DNA of 18,349 nt from Acetatifactor sp. (lineage in GTDB: Bacteria; Bacillota; Clostridia; Lachnospirales; Lachnospiraceae): NCBI GenBank assembly GCA_024699575.1, contig JAILPF010000099.1:1-18349 (forward strand), given 5' to 3'. Each line of letters opens with the position of its first letter. The stretch's first letter is position 1. Below the pieces are notes generated by a model. That model saw nothing but the letters and a program-made list of their open reading frames with translations. It did not search any database and had not been told where the DNA came from. The position numbers were made by a program, and so were the translations under genes. This document shows positions 1-7,082 of this stretch, piece after piece.

Positions 1-38
1 CCCGGATACCGTAAATAACCGGACTATCGATTACACAC
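1..38 (+). promoter_or_regulatory. Guanine-class purine riboswitch, 3' part only
   Basis: The window begins at about the last base of the J2/3 joining segment of a purine aptamer. P3 can be drawn as 2-8 pairing with 16-22 (one A-A mismatch), closing the conserved loop CCGTAAA at 9-15. It is followed by the J3/1 segment ACTAT at 23-27. This matches the 3' half of the Bacillus xpt guanine aptamer in order and spacing. Position 24 is C at the base that pairs with the ligand; adenine-sensing members have U there. P1 5' strand, P2 and most of J2/3 lie outside the window, so ligand class (guanine/hypoxanthine versus variant 2'-deoxyguanosine aptamers) rests on that one base. It precedes a nucleoside ABC operon, which fits the assignment. 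Confidence 0.85.
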
Positions 39-63
39 TGAGATAACATTATTCTTGTGTGTT

Positions 64-111
64 AAGGCATCGGTTAGGGGATTATCTTTCAAACCAATGC
101 CTTTTATTTTT
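64..111 (+). terminator. Intrinsic terminator, riboswitch expression platform
   Basis: A 12-bp stem with one mismatch (64-75 with 92-103) and a 16-nt loop is followed by a T-rich tract ending at 111, the form of an intrinsic terminator. An alternative fold exists. AACCG at 17-21, inside P3, can pair with CGGTT at 71-75 in the terminator 5' arm, and ACACAC at 33-38 can pair with GTGTGT at 57-62, nested inside it. That makes a plausible antiterminator that excludes both the aptamer and the terminator. Ligand binding would therefore release the terminator and turn the operon off, as in known guanine riboswitches. The fold was drawn by eye, without energy calculation. Confidence 0.8.
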
Positions 112-174
112 GGCACGATTCACAGGAATACCATTGTAACCGTATCCGTAAGGGTACATGATATTAGTTGTGTT

Positions 175-192
175 CATGCCGGAGGCGGCATG
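175..192 (+). other. Leader hairpin ahead of the mini-lipoprotein
   Basis: The sequence CATGCC-GGAGGC-GGCATG forms a perfect 6-bp stem with a 6-nt loop, just before the GAGGAG ribosome binding site at 199-204. A related hairpin stands in the same position before the next gene (336-359). A second small hairpin, GTATCC-GTAA-GGGTAC (142-157), lies upstream with a GNRA-type loop. No T-run follows either one, so they are not terminators. A role in mRNA stability or translation control is inference only. Confidence 0.5.
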
Positions 193-209
193 AAAGAAGA
201 GGAGAAATT

Positions 210-329
210 ATGAAAAAATTTGTCGCACTATTGTTAGCGGGTGTTATGGTACTTGGACTTTGTGCTTGTGGCGAGGAAAGTACTCCTGCAGCTGATGCAA
301 CAGCTACTGTATCACCTGAAGCTGAATAA
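210..329 (+). CDS. 39-residue mini-lipoprotein (signal-peptide paralogue of the next gene)
   Basis: This short gene has an ATG start preceded by a strong site (GAGGAG, five bases upstream) and ends in TAA. The 39-residue product starts MKKFVALLLAGVMVLGLCAC, a lipoprotein signal peptide with lipobox LCAC and lipidated Cys20. Only about 19 residues of Ala/Thr/Glu-rich tail remain, so it would be a bare lipopeptide. The first 21 residues closely match the N-terminus of the following BMP lipoprotein, yet many matched codons differ only at the third position (AAA/AAG, TGT/TGC, GGT/GGC). That pattern favours a real translated gene over a recent copy. No function is known to me. Options are a decayed duplicate, a leader peptide, or a source of a lipoprotein-signal-derived peptide. 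Confidence 0.7.
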   Translation: MKKFVALLLAGVMVLGLCACGEESTPAADATATVSPEAE

Positions 330-335
330 TTAGCA

Positions 336-359
336 ACCATGCCTTAGATGGCGTATGGT
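336..359 (+). other. Leader hairpin ahead of the BMP lipoprotein gene
   Basis: ACCATGCC at 336-343 pairs with GGC at 350-352 and ATGGT at 355-359, leaving a GT bulge and the loop TTAGAT. It resembles the hairpin at 175-192 in sequence (CATGCC-N6-GGC) and in position, between a gene boundary and a GAGGAG-type ribosome binding site. The likeness suggests that hairpin, binding site and signal-peptide start were duplicated as one module. Confidence 0.45.
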
Positions 360-385
360 GCAAAAGAAAGTTGAGGAGAAAAGAA

Positions 386-1672
386 ATGAAGAAACTTACT
401 GCATTGTTCCTGGCTGGCGCCATGGTAATCGGACTTTGCGCATGCGGAAGCACCTCTGAAGATGCTGCTGCAGAAACTGTTGCTGTTGAAGAAGTTGCTG
501 AAATTGCTGAAGAAGCTACATTAACTGATAGCACTGTAGAGGAAACAGAGAACGTTGACTTTTCCGGTGTAAAAGCTGGATTTATCTTTTTACATGATGA
601 GAACTCTACTTATGACTTGAACTTTATCAACGGTGCAAAGGAAGCTTGTGATGCACTTGGTATTGAGTATGTTTTGAAGACAAACATCCCTGAAGGTCAG
701 GAATGCTATGATGCTGCATGTGAGCTTGCCGATGCAGGTTGTAATTTTGTATTTGCAGACAGCTTTGGTCATGAGGATTATATGATTGAGGCAGCAAAGG
801 AATTCCCTGAGGTTCAGTTCTGCCATGCAACAGGTACCAAGGCTCATACAGAGGGACTTGCTAACTATCACAACGCATTTGCTTCTATTTATGAAGGCCG
901 TTACCTTGCAGGTATCGCAGCAGGTATGAAGATTAATGAGATGATTGCAAACGGTGACATCACCGAGGATCAGGCAAAGATTGGATACATTGGTGCTTAT
1001 ACCTATGCAGAAGTTATTTCAGGATATACTTCTTTCTTCCTCGGCGCTCGTTCCGTATGCCCTTCCGCAACAATGGAAGTAACCTTTACCGGTTCCTGGT
1101 ATGATGAGACCGCTGAAAAAGAAGCAGCAAATAATCTGATTGCAGACGGATGTATTCTGATCAGCCAGCATGCTGACTCCATGGGTGCTCCTACCGCATG
1201 TGAGACTGCAAATGTTCCTGATGTTTCTTACAACGGAAGCACTGCAAGTGCTTGCCCTAACACATTCATTGTGTCTTCCAGAATCAACTGGGCACCTTAT
1301 TTTGTATATGCTTTGACTCAGACTGCTGAGGGTGAAGCAATCGATACCGACTGGACCGGTAATATCGCAAGTGAGTCAGTTGCTTTAACTGAGCTTGGTT
1401 CAGCAGCTGCAGCAGGAACTGCAGAAGCTATTGAAGCAGCACGTGCTGAATTGGAAGCAGGTACACTTCATGTATTTGATACTGCAACCTTTACAGTTGA
1501 CGGTGAAACTTTGACAAGCTACATGGCTGACGTTGATACTGATGCAGAATTTACCGGTGATCATGAAGTAATCGTTGACGGATACTTTGACGAATCCGGT
1601 GAGAATTTCCGTTCCGCACCTTACTTCGATCTTAAGATTGACGGTATTACACTTTTGGATACTGCATTCTAA
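386..1672 (+). CDS. BMP-family nucleoside-binding lipoprotein of an ABC importer
   Basis: The 428-residue product is the extracellular substrate-binding lipoprotein of a purine nucleoside (or base) ABC importer, of the BMP/Med/PnrA family. Residues 1-20 are a lipoprotein signal peptide with lipobox LCAC (lipidated Cys20). An acidic Ala/Glu-rich linker follows (about 22-58), then the type I periplasmic-binding fold from about residue 60 ('KAGFIFLHDENSTYDLNF' onward). I chose ATG 386 because GAGGAG lies a few bases upstream and the lipoprotein signal starts there. An in-frame TTG at 371 would sit on the binding site itself. It stands behind a guanine-class riboswitch and is followed by its ATPase and permeases. 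This supports purine nucleosides as ligand, but the exact ligand is inference. Confidence 0.92.
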   Translation: MKKLTALFLAGAMVIGLCACGSTSEDAAAETVAVEEVAEIAEEATLTDSTVEETENVDFSGVKAGFIFLHDENSTYDLNFINGAKEACDALGIEYVLKTNIPEGQECYDAACELADAGCNFVFADSFGHEDYMIEAAKEFPEVQFCHATGTKAHTEGLANYHNAFASIYEGRYLAGIAAGMKINEMIANGDITEDQAKIGYIGAYTYAEVISGYTSFFLGARSVCPSATMEVTFTGSWYDETAEKEAANNLIADGCILISQHADSMGAPTACETANVPDVSYNGSTASACPNTFIVSSRINWAPYFVYALTQTAEGEAIDTDWTGNIASESVALTELGSAAAAGTAEAIEAARAELEAGTLHVFDTATFTVDGETLTSYMADVDTDAEFTGDHEVIVDGYFDESGENFRSAPYFDLKIDGITLLDTAF

Positions 1673-1716
1673 GGATGGCATAACTGTATAATTTGATGTT
1701 TTAATGAAAAACAAAA

Positions 1717-1803
1717 AAGGGTGGCAAAGCGGCTTTCGTCGCGCCGCCCTTACTTACGTTTTTGTATGTGGAAGTTTTTTACATGGGAGAACGTAAGTAA
1801 GGG
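1717..1803 (+). other. Two mutually exclusive intercistronic hairpins, possible dispersed repeat
   Basis: The gap between the binding-protein and ATPase genes is 171 nt and strongly structured. AAGGGTGGC (1717-1725) pairs with GCCGCCCTT (1743-1751) with one G-U pair, and inside it GCGGC (1729-1733) pairs with GTCGC (1738-1742). Separately, CCCTTACTTACGTT (1747-1760) is a perfect 14-bp inverted repeat of 1790-1803, with a further ATGT/ACAT pair inside. The two stems share 1747-1751, so only one can form fully. No good T-run follows either. A TATAAT at 1687-1692 lacks a convincing -35. The block could limit read-through, stabilise the upstream mRNA so that binding protein exceeds transporter, or be a dispersed repeat. 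Confidence 0.6.
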
Positions 1804-1843
1804 AGACAAGCACCATTTTAAGGAGAATAAAGGAGAAAAAAAC

Positions 1844-3382
1844 GTGGAACAAAAAATAGCAGCTGTTTCTTTGAAAAACATCACCAAGACCTTTGGGCCG
1901 GTTGTTGCCAATGAAAAGGTAAACCTCGATATTTATAAAGGAGAGATTCTTGCTCTTCTGGGTGAAAACGGAAGCGGTAAAACAACTCTGATGAATATGC
2001 TTTCCGGTATTTATTTTCCGGATGAAGGACAAATATTTATAGACGGAAAAGAAGCTGTCATCAAGTCCCCGAAGGATGCGTTTGATTTGGGAATCGGTAT
2101 GGTTCATCAGCATTTTAAGTTGATAGATGTCCTGACCGCCACAGAGAATATTGTGCTGGGAATGGAAGGTAAACTGAACCTGAAAGATGCTGCCGTGAAG
2201 ATTCAGCAAATTTGTGAAAAATATGGCTTTGAGGTGGACCCCAATCAGAAAATCTACGATATGTCCGTATCTCAAAAGCAGACTGTTGAAATTGTTAAAG
2301 TATTATTCCGTGGGGCAAATATTTTGATTTTGGATGAGCCTACAGCAGTATTGACTCCGCAGGAAACAGAAAAGTTGTTCTCCGTTCTTCGCAAGATGAG
2401 AGAGGATGGAAAAGCGATTGTTATCATCACACACAAAATGCATGAGGTAGAGTCTTTGTCAGACCGTGTGGCAGTACTCAGACGTGGTTGTTATATCGGT
2501 GATATGATGACCAAAGATACCAATGCAGCAGAGATGACTAATATGATGGTCGGACGACAGGTGTCTTTAAATATTGTCAGACCCATGCCGATTAACCCGA
2601 AACCAAGAATCAAGGTGGATGGTCTGACAGTCAGAAGTGAGGATGGAATTGTAAAACTAAATGATGTTTCCTTTACAGCAAACAGCGGTGAAATCCTTGG
2701 AATCGCAGGCATCTCCGGATGTGGACAGAAAGAACTTTTGGAGGCAATCGCAGGATTGCAGCCCGCAGAAGCAGGAAGCATCACATATATAAATGAAGAT
2801 GGTGAAAGCGAGGAACTCCTTGGCAAAGATCCCAGAAAGATTGCAGATCTAGGCGTTGCCCTTTCCTTTGTGCCGGAGGATCGTCTGGGTATGGGCCTTG
2901 TGGGAAATATGGATTTGACGAACAATATGCTGCTGCGCTCTTTCAGAAAGGGTCGATCTGTGTTTACGGACAGAAAAGCTCCGAGGCAGCTTGCTGAAAA
3001 AGTTGTTGAGGAGTTGGATGTGGTGACTCCCGGCATCTCTACACCGGTTCGACGACTTTCCGGTGGTAATGTACAGAAGATTTTAGTGGGACGAGAAATT
3101 GCATCTGCACCTACTGTACTCTTGACAGCTTATGCAGTCAGAGGTCTGGATATTAATTCTTCCTATACAATCTATGATTTGATAAACAAGCAGAAGATGA
3201 AAGGGGTAGCGGTGATTTTCGTGGGAGAAGACTTAGATGTGCTCTTAGAGATTTCCGATAGGATCCTGGTACTCTGCGGAGGAAGTGTGAGTGGAATCGT
3301 AGACGGCAGAAAGACAACCAAGGCAGAAGTTGGAAGCATGATGACTCTGATTGGAGGAGACAAGAACAATGAAGAAAAGTAA
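1844..3382 (+). CDS. Nucleoside ABC importer, two-domain ATP-binding protein
   Basis: This 512-residue cytoplasmic ATPase has two fused ABC domains, as in YufO/PnrB and the sugar ATPases RbsA and MglA. Domain 1 has Walker A GENGSGKTT (40-48), Q-loop Gln89, Walker B ILILDEP (160-166) and H-loop His197. Its signature is MSVSQKQ (140-146) where relatives have LSVGxQQ, so the signature glycine is Ser. Domain 2 has a Walker A-like GISGCGQ (289-295) without the lysine, a good LSGGN (405-409), and a Walker B region LLTAYAVRGLD lacking Asp-Glu. A degenerate second site is usual in this family. I chose GTG 1844 because AGGAG lies eight bases upstream. The reading frame stays open back to GTG 1721, but that stretch is the hairpin block and has no binding site. 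The end overlaps the next gene by 14 nt. Confidence 0.9.
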   Translation: MEQKIAAVSLKNITKTFGPVVANEKVNLDIYKGEILALLGENGSGKTTLMNMLSGIYFPDEGQIFIDGKEAVIKSPKDAFDLGIGMVHQHFKLIDVLTATENIVLGMEGKLNLKDAAVKIQQICEKYGFEVDPNQKIYDMSVSQKQTVEIVKVLFRGANILILDEPTAVLTPQETEKLFSVLRKMREDGKAIVIITHKMHEVESLSDRVAVLRRGCYIGDMMTKDTNAAEMTNMMVGRQVSLNIVRPMPINPKPRIKVDGLTVRSEDGIVKLNDVSFTANSGEILGIAGISGCGQKELLEAIAGLQPAEAGSITYINEDGESEELLGKDPRKIADLGVALSFVPEDRLGMGLVGNMDLTNNMLLRSFRKGRSVFTDRKAPRQLAEKVVEELDVVTPGISTPVRRLSGGNVQKILVGREIASAPTVLLTAYAVRGLDINSSYTIYDLINKQKMKGVAVIFVGEDLDVLLEISDRILVLCGGSVSGIVDGRKTTKAEVGSMMTLIGGDKNNEEK

Positions 3383-4478
3383 TCGTGAACCGTTATTTCA
3401 TATTGCGAAGCGAGGAACGTTACCCTACAGTAAAGTATGGGGAATTCGTGTCTTGGCGGTTATTCTGGCACTGCTTGTGTGTGCTGTGGTGACAACAATT
3501 CTTACCGGTGACAACCCGATTCAGGTATATGGCGGTATCATTCAGGGAGCATTCGGAAGCTCCAGGAAGACGTGGATTACGTTTCAGAATGTGGCAGTGC
3601 TACTGATTATTTCACTGGCACTTACTCCTGCATTCCGTATGAGATTCTGGAATATCGGTGGAGAAGGTCAGATCCTGATGGGCGGACTTGCCAGTGCAGC
3701 TTGTATGATTTGCCTGGGAGATAAGCTTCCTAACGCATTGGTAATCCTGTTGATGTTTGTGACAAGCCTTCTGGCAGGTGCTATTTGGGGATTGATTCCC
3801 GCATTTTTTAAGGCAAAGTGGAATACCAATGAGACACTTGCCACGTTAATGATGAATTATATAGCCATTCAACTTGTAGCTTATTTTACTGTAGTATGGG
3901 AAATGCCGAAAGGTTCCGGTAAAATCGGTATCATTAATCAGGACAGTAACGCGGGATGGCTTCCTCAGATTTTTGGTTCTAAATATCTTCTTACTATTTT
4001 CCTGGCACTTATCGTAACGCTTGGTGTGCATATTTACCTAAAGTACAGCAAACATGGTTATGAAATTTGTGTAGTCGGAGAAAGTGAGCAGACTGCACGT
4101 TATGTGGGAATCAAGGTGGAAAAAGTTATTATCCGCACCATGCTGGTGTCCGGTGCATTATGCGGTTTGGCAGGCTTGCTTTTGGTTGGTGGAATCAACC
4201 ACACCATCACAACAACCATTACCGGCGGACAGGGTTTTACGGCAGTTATGGTTTCATGGCTTGCAAAGTTTAACCCGTTTACAATGATTCTTACCAGTTT
4301 TCTGATTATTTTCTTAAATCGCGGAGCTAGTGAGATATCAACTACATTTGGACTGAATCAGTCCTTTGCAGATATTCTGACAGGTATTATTTTATTTTTC
4401 ATCATAGGATGCGAATTCTTTATCAATTATAAGATTCAATTCCGCAAAAAGAGCAGGAAGGAGGAGAAAAAAGCATGA
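3369..4478 (+). CDS. Nucleoside ABC importer permease 1 (YufP-like)
   Basis: The 369-residue product is an integral membrane permease of the branched-chain/ribose type (BPD_transp_2), forming one half of the channel with the next gene product. A cytoplasmic N-terminus is followed by a hydrophobic segment at about 26-46 and several more segments to the end. The conserved FWNIGGEGQ (93-101) and the WNTNETLATLMMNYIA segment are typical of nucleoside permeases of this group. The C-terminus is Lys/Arg/Glu-rich and cytoplasmic. ATG 3369 was chosen because GGAGGAG precedes it by about ten bases; TTG 3351 would overlap that site. Its start overlaps the ATPase gene by 14 nt and its stop overlaps the next start (ATGA), pointing to translational coupling. 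Confidence 0.92.
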   Translation: MKKSNREPLFHIAKRGTLPYSKVWGIRVLAVILALLVCAVVTTILTGDNPIQVYGGIIQGAFGSSRKTWITFQNVAVLLIISLALTPAFRMRFWNIGGEGQILMGGLASAACMICLGDKLPNALVILLMFVTSLLAGAIWGLIPAFFKAKWNTNETLATLMMNYIAIQLVAYFTVVWEMPKGSGKIGIINQDSNAGWLPQIFGSKYLLTIFLALIVTLGVHIYLKYSKHGYEICVVGESEQTARYVGIKVEKVIIRTMLVSGALCGLAGLLLVGGINHTITTTITGGQGFTAVMVSWLAKFNPFTMILTSFLIIFLNRGASEISTTFGLNQSFADILTGIILFFIIGCEFFINYKIQFRKKSRKEEKKA

Positions 4479-5473
4479 TTGATCTTGTAGCATTTATCCC
4501 CAGAGCAGTTGTCCAGGGTATTCCGCTTCTCTTTGGAAGTACCGGTGAAACCCTGACCGAAAAGTCCGGCAATCTGAATCTTGGAATTCCCGGTGTTATG
4601 TATGTTGGTGCAATCAGCGGTGTTATCGGCTCCTTCTTTTATGAACAGTCGGTGGCAAAGGGAGGTACCATGAATGGCTTCCTTGCAGTAATGATTCCGC
4701 TTTTGTGTTCCCTTCTTGGTTCCTTACTCATGGGACTTTTATATTGTTTCCTTACCGTAAGTCTGCGCGCAAATCAGAATGTGACCGGTCTTGCGATGAC
4801 TACATTCGGTATTGGATTTGGTAATTTCTTTGGAGGTTCGTTGATTAAACTCTCCAAGAGTGATGTACCTTCCATTGCCCTTTCGGCGACCAGCAATTAT
4901 TTCAGTAAATCGTTGCCGTTTGCGGGTGATTTCGGATGGTTTGGTAAAATCTTTTTGTCCTATGGATTTCTGGCGTACGTCGGAATCATTATTGCACTCA
5001 TCGCATCTTTTGTGTTGAATCATACCAGAGTCGGATTGCATTTAAGAGCGGTTGGTGAGGGGCCTAACACAGCGGATGCTGCGGGAATCAACGTTATCCG
5101 GTATAAATATGTTGCGACCTGTGTGGGATGTATGATTGCGGGACTGGGTGGTTTGTATTATGTCATGGATTACGCATGCGGTGTGTGGTCTAATGATGCA
5201 TTCGGTGACCGTGGATGGCTTGCAATCGCACTGGTAATTTTCACCATTTGGCGTCCTAATGTAGGAGTGTTTTCATCCATTTTATTTGGTGGATTGTATA
5301 TTCTGTATCTCTATATTCCAAGCGGAATGGACCATATGGAATTTAAGGAATTATACAAAATGATTCCGTATATAGTGACCTTGGTGGTGCTCGTAATTAC
5401 AAGCATGAGAAGTAAGAGAGAAAGTCAGCCTCCGGCATCTTTGGGCTTATCCTATTTCCGAGAAGAAAGATAG
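4475..5473 (+). CDS. Nucleoside ABC importer permease 2 (YufQ-like)
   Basis: This 332-residue polytopic membrane protein is the second channel subunit. Near the N-terminus the segment LTEKSGNLNLGIPGVMYVGA (27-46) is the hallmark of nucleoside permeases paired with BMP-type binding proteins. ANQNVTGLAMTTFG and the later LRAVGEGPNTADAAGI segment (the cytoplasmic coupling region) also fit. The start overlaps the previous stop as ATGA, after a strong AGGAAGGAGG site, so both permeases should be made in equal amounts. The C-terminus is short, polar and basic. With the preceding three genes it makes a complete importer. Confidence 0.92.
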   Translation: MIDLVAFIPRAVVQGIPLLFGSTGETLTEKSGNLNLGIPGVMYVGAISGVIGSFFYEQSVAKGGTMNGFLAVMIPLLCSLLGSLLMGLLYCFLTVSLRANQNVTGLAMTTFGIGFGNFFGGSLIKLSKSDVPSIALSATSNYFSKSLPFAGDFGWFGKIFLSYGFLAYVGIIIALIASFVLNHTRVGLHLRAVGEGPNTADAAGINVIRYKYVATCVGCMIAGLGGLYYVMDYACGVWSNDAFGDRGWLAIALVIFTIWRPNVGVFSSILFGGLYILYLYIPSGMDHMEFKELYKMIPYIVTLVVLVITSMRSKRESQPPASLGLSYFREER

Positions 5474-5501
5474 TAAATCAATCAGGGAGCATAGAGGGAA
5501 A

Positions 5502-7082
5502 ATGGGAAACAACATTAATCATGAGGATTGGAACGATCAGATTTCAGAGAAAATGACATCCGGTGAGAAGCTTGTTGCCGCGGCAGTTGCTATATTGATA
5601 GTTTTATTGGCTGCAGCAATAGCATTGGTGCTTTGGCAGGGAAAAAACAGTGATACTGCCCAAAACAGCGGGGAAATCGGAGAAGTAACTGAAATTGGAA
5701 ATGAAGAGTTTCCCACGGAAGAAAAGCTGGCGGAAGAGGTAATGGAGGGAGCAACCCCAGAGGAAATTGCCGATGCAAAAGCGGATCCTGAAAGTGAGAT
5801 GAACCGTGTGGATGAAACAGAGGGAGCTACGAGTGAGATTACTCAGATTTTAGTAAACGACAGTGTTGCGGAAACCGATGCGCTTACTTTGGGGATTGAT
5901 GTATCCAAGTATCAGGGAACGATTGATTGGAAGAAGGTGGCGGACTCCGGTGTGGAGTTTGCGATGATTCGTGTTGGCTACCGTACACAGAATACGGGTG
6001 AAATAATAGCAGATTCCAATGCAAGATACAATATGCAGGAAGCAACATCCAATGGAATCAAAATCGGAGTATATTTCTTCTCAACTGCAATCTCAGAGGA
6101 GGAAGCACGGGAAGAAGCAGAATGGGTAAAAGATTATATCGCGCAGTACGCAATTACCTATCCGGTGGCATATAACTGTGAAGGCTACGATAATGCGGAC
6201 AGCAGACAGGCCGGTCTTGGAAAGGTGGAACGAACCAGTTTTGCCAAAGCATTTTTGGATACAGTTTATGAAGCCGGTTATACACCTATGTTTTATGCAT
6301 CCAAGGGAGAATTGTCCAACGATACTGCGTGGGAGACATCCTATTTGCAGAAGCACTACAAAATCTGGGTGTCATGGTATCCAACAGCGCCGTATCCGGA
6401 GACGAGCACAGCAGATTATTCCGGTGATTTGGCAATGTGGCAGTATACCAATAACGGTCATGTGGATGGAATCGAAAAACCGGTGGATGTAGATGTCGCA
6501 TATTTTGGCTACGAAGCAAGTGCAAATGCACATGATGAAACTGCGCCGGAAGCGGCAGAGGCTGATGTGGAGGCTCTCATGCATTTTGAGGCTGTGGAGG
6601 AGTCGGTTACAGCCAAAGATGCAACGAATCTCAGAGATATACCAAGTCAGGGAGAGGAAAGTACCGTACAGTATACGTTAAAAAACGGTGAAGTGGTTAC
6701 GCGAACCGGTATCAGTGACAGTGGATGGTCCAGAGTGGAATACGATGGACAGACTTTATATGCCGTGTCCAATTATCTGACGACAGATCTTTCTGTGAAA
6801 AAACCGGATCCACAGCCGACACAGCCACCGGCAGAGGATGACGGAATCAAGACAGTTTTTACAGAGTGTAACGAGCAGGTTTCTCCGAAAATTGAAGTGA
6901 ATCTGCGAACATTACCCAGTGTGACCAACCCGGATTCTCAGGTGGTAGTGAAACTGAAATACGGCAAAGTGGTCACCAGAACCGGAATCAATACGGATTT
7001 GGGGTGGTCTAGGGTGGAATATGAAGGGCAGACACTCTACTGTGTCAGCAGTTATGTTTATGTGGTGGAGAGCACGGAATAG
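5502..7082 (+). CDS. Membrane-anchored GH25 muramidase-like protein with two SH3-like repeats
   Basis: The 526-residue product has a short cytoplasmic N-terminus, one membrane segment at about 23-46 without a lipobox or clear cleavage site, an acidic linker (50-125), and a GH25 lysozyme domain at about 129-337. The family opening GIDVSKYQGTIDW is at 131-143. The usual catalytic D-x-E reads N225-C226-E227 in PVAYNCEGY, so the first acid is Asn while Glu227 is kept. Two bacterial SH3-like repeats follow (about 373-428 and 465-522); both contain VVTRTGI and GWSRVEY and flank a Pro-rich linker. The family cleaves the MurNAc-GlcNAc bond of peptidoglycan. It starts 28 nt after the permease gene with its own AGGG site, so it is probably the last gene of the purine operon. 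Activity with Asn225 is uncertain. Confidence 0.85.
   Translation: MGNNINHEDWNDQISEKMTSGEKLVAAAVAILIVLLAAAIALVLWQGKNSDTAQNSGEIGEVTEIGNEEFPTEEKLAEEVMEGATPEEIADAKADPESEMNRVDETEGATSEITQILVNDSVAETDALTLGIDVSKYQGTIDWKKVADSGVEFAMIRVGYRTQNTGEIIADSNARYNMQEATSNGIKIGVYFFSTAISEEEAREEAEWVKDYIAQYAITYPVAYNCEGYDNADSRQAGLGKVERTSFAKAFLDTVYEAGYTPMFYASKGELSNDTAWETSYLQKHYKIWVSWYPTAPYPETSTADYSGDLAMWQYTNNGHVDGIEKPVDVDVAYFGYEASANAHDETAPEAAEADVEALMHFEAVEESVTAKDATNLRDIPSQGEESTVQYTLKNGEVVTRTGISDSGWSRVEYDGQTLYAVSNYLTTDLSVKKPDPQPTQPPAEDDGIKTVFTECNEQVSPKIEVNLRTLPSVTNPDSQVVVKLKYGKVVTRTGINTDLGWSRVEYEGQTLYCVSSYVYVVESTE

Noticed and set aside
1687..1692. Internal promoter before the ATPase gene
   Set aside because: TATAAT is present, but there is no acceptable -35 at 16-18 nt and no extended -10, in an A/T-rich gap where the hexamer can occur by chance.
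1721..1843. N-terminal extension of the ATPase from GTG 1721
   Set aside because: The stretch is the hairpin block, has no ribosome binding site at 1721, and the encoded residues are unlike ABC ATPases. GTG 1844 has AGGAG at good spacing.
1754..2275. Minus-strand open frame of 173 codons
   Set aside because: It is antisense to the first ABC domain with its Walker A motif and has no family features or sensible start site.
6618..7070. Tandem repeat suggesting recent DNA duplication
   Set aside because: The two repeats in the muramidase gene are SH3-like protein domains with diverged DNA, an ordinary domain architecture.
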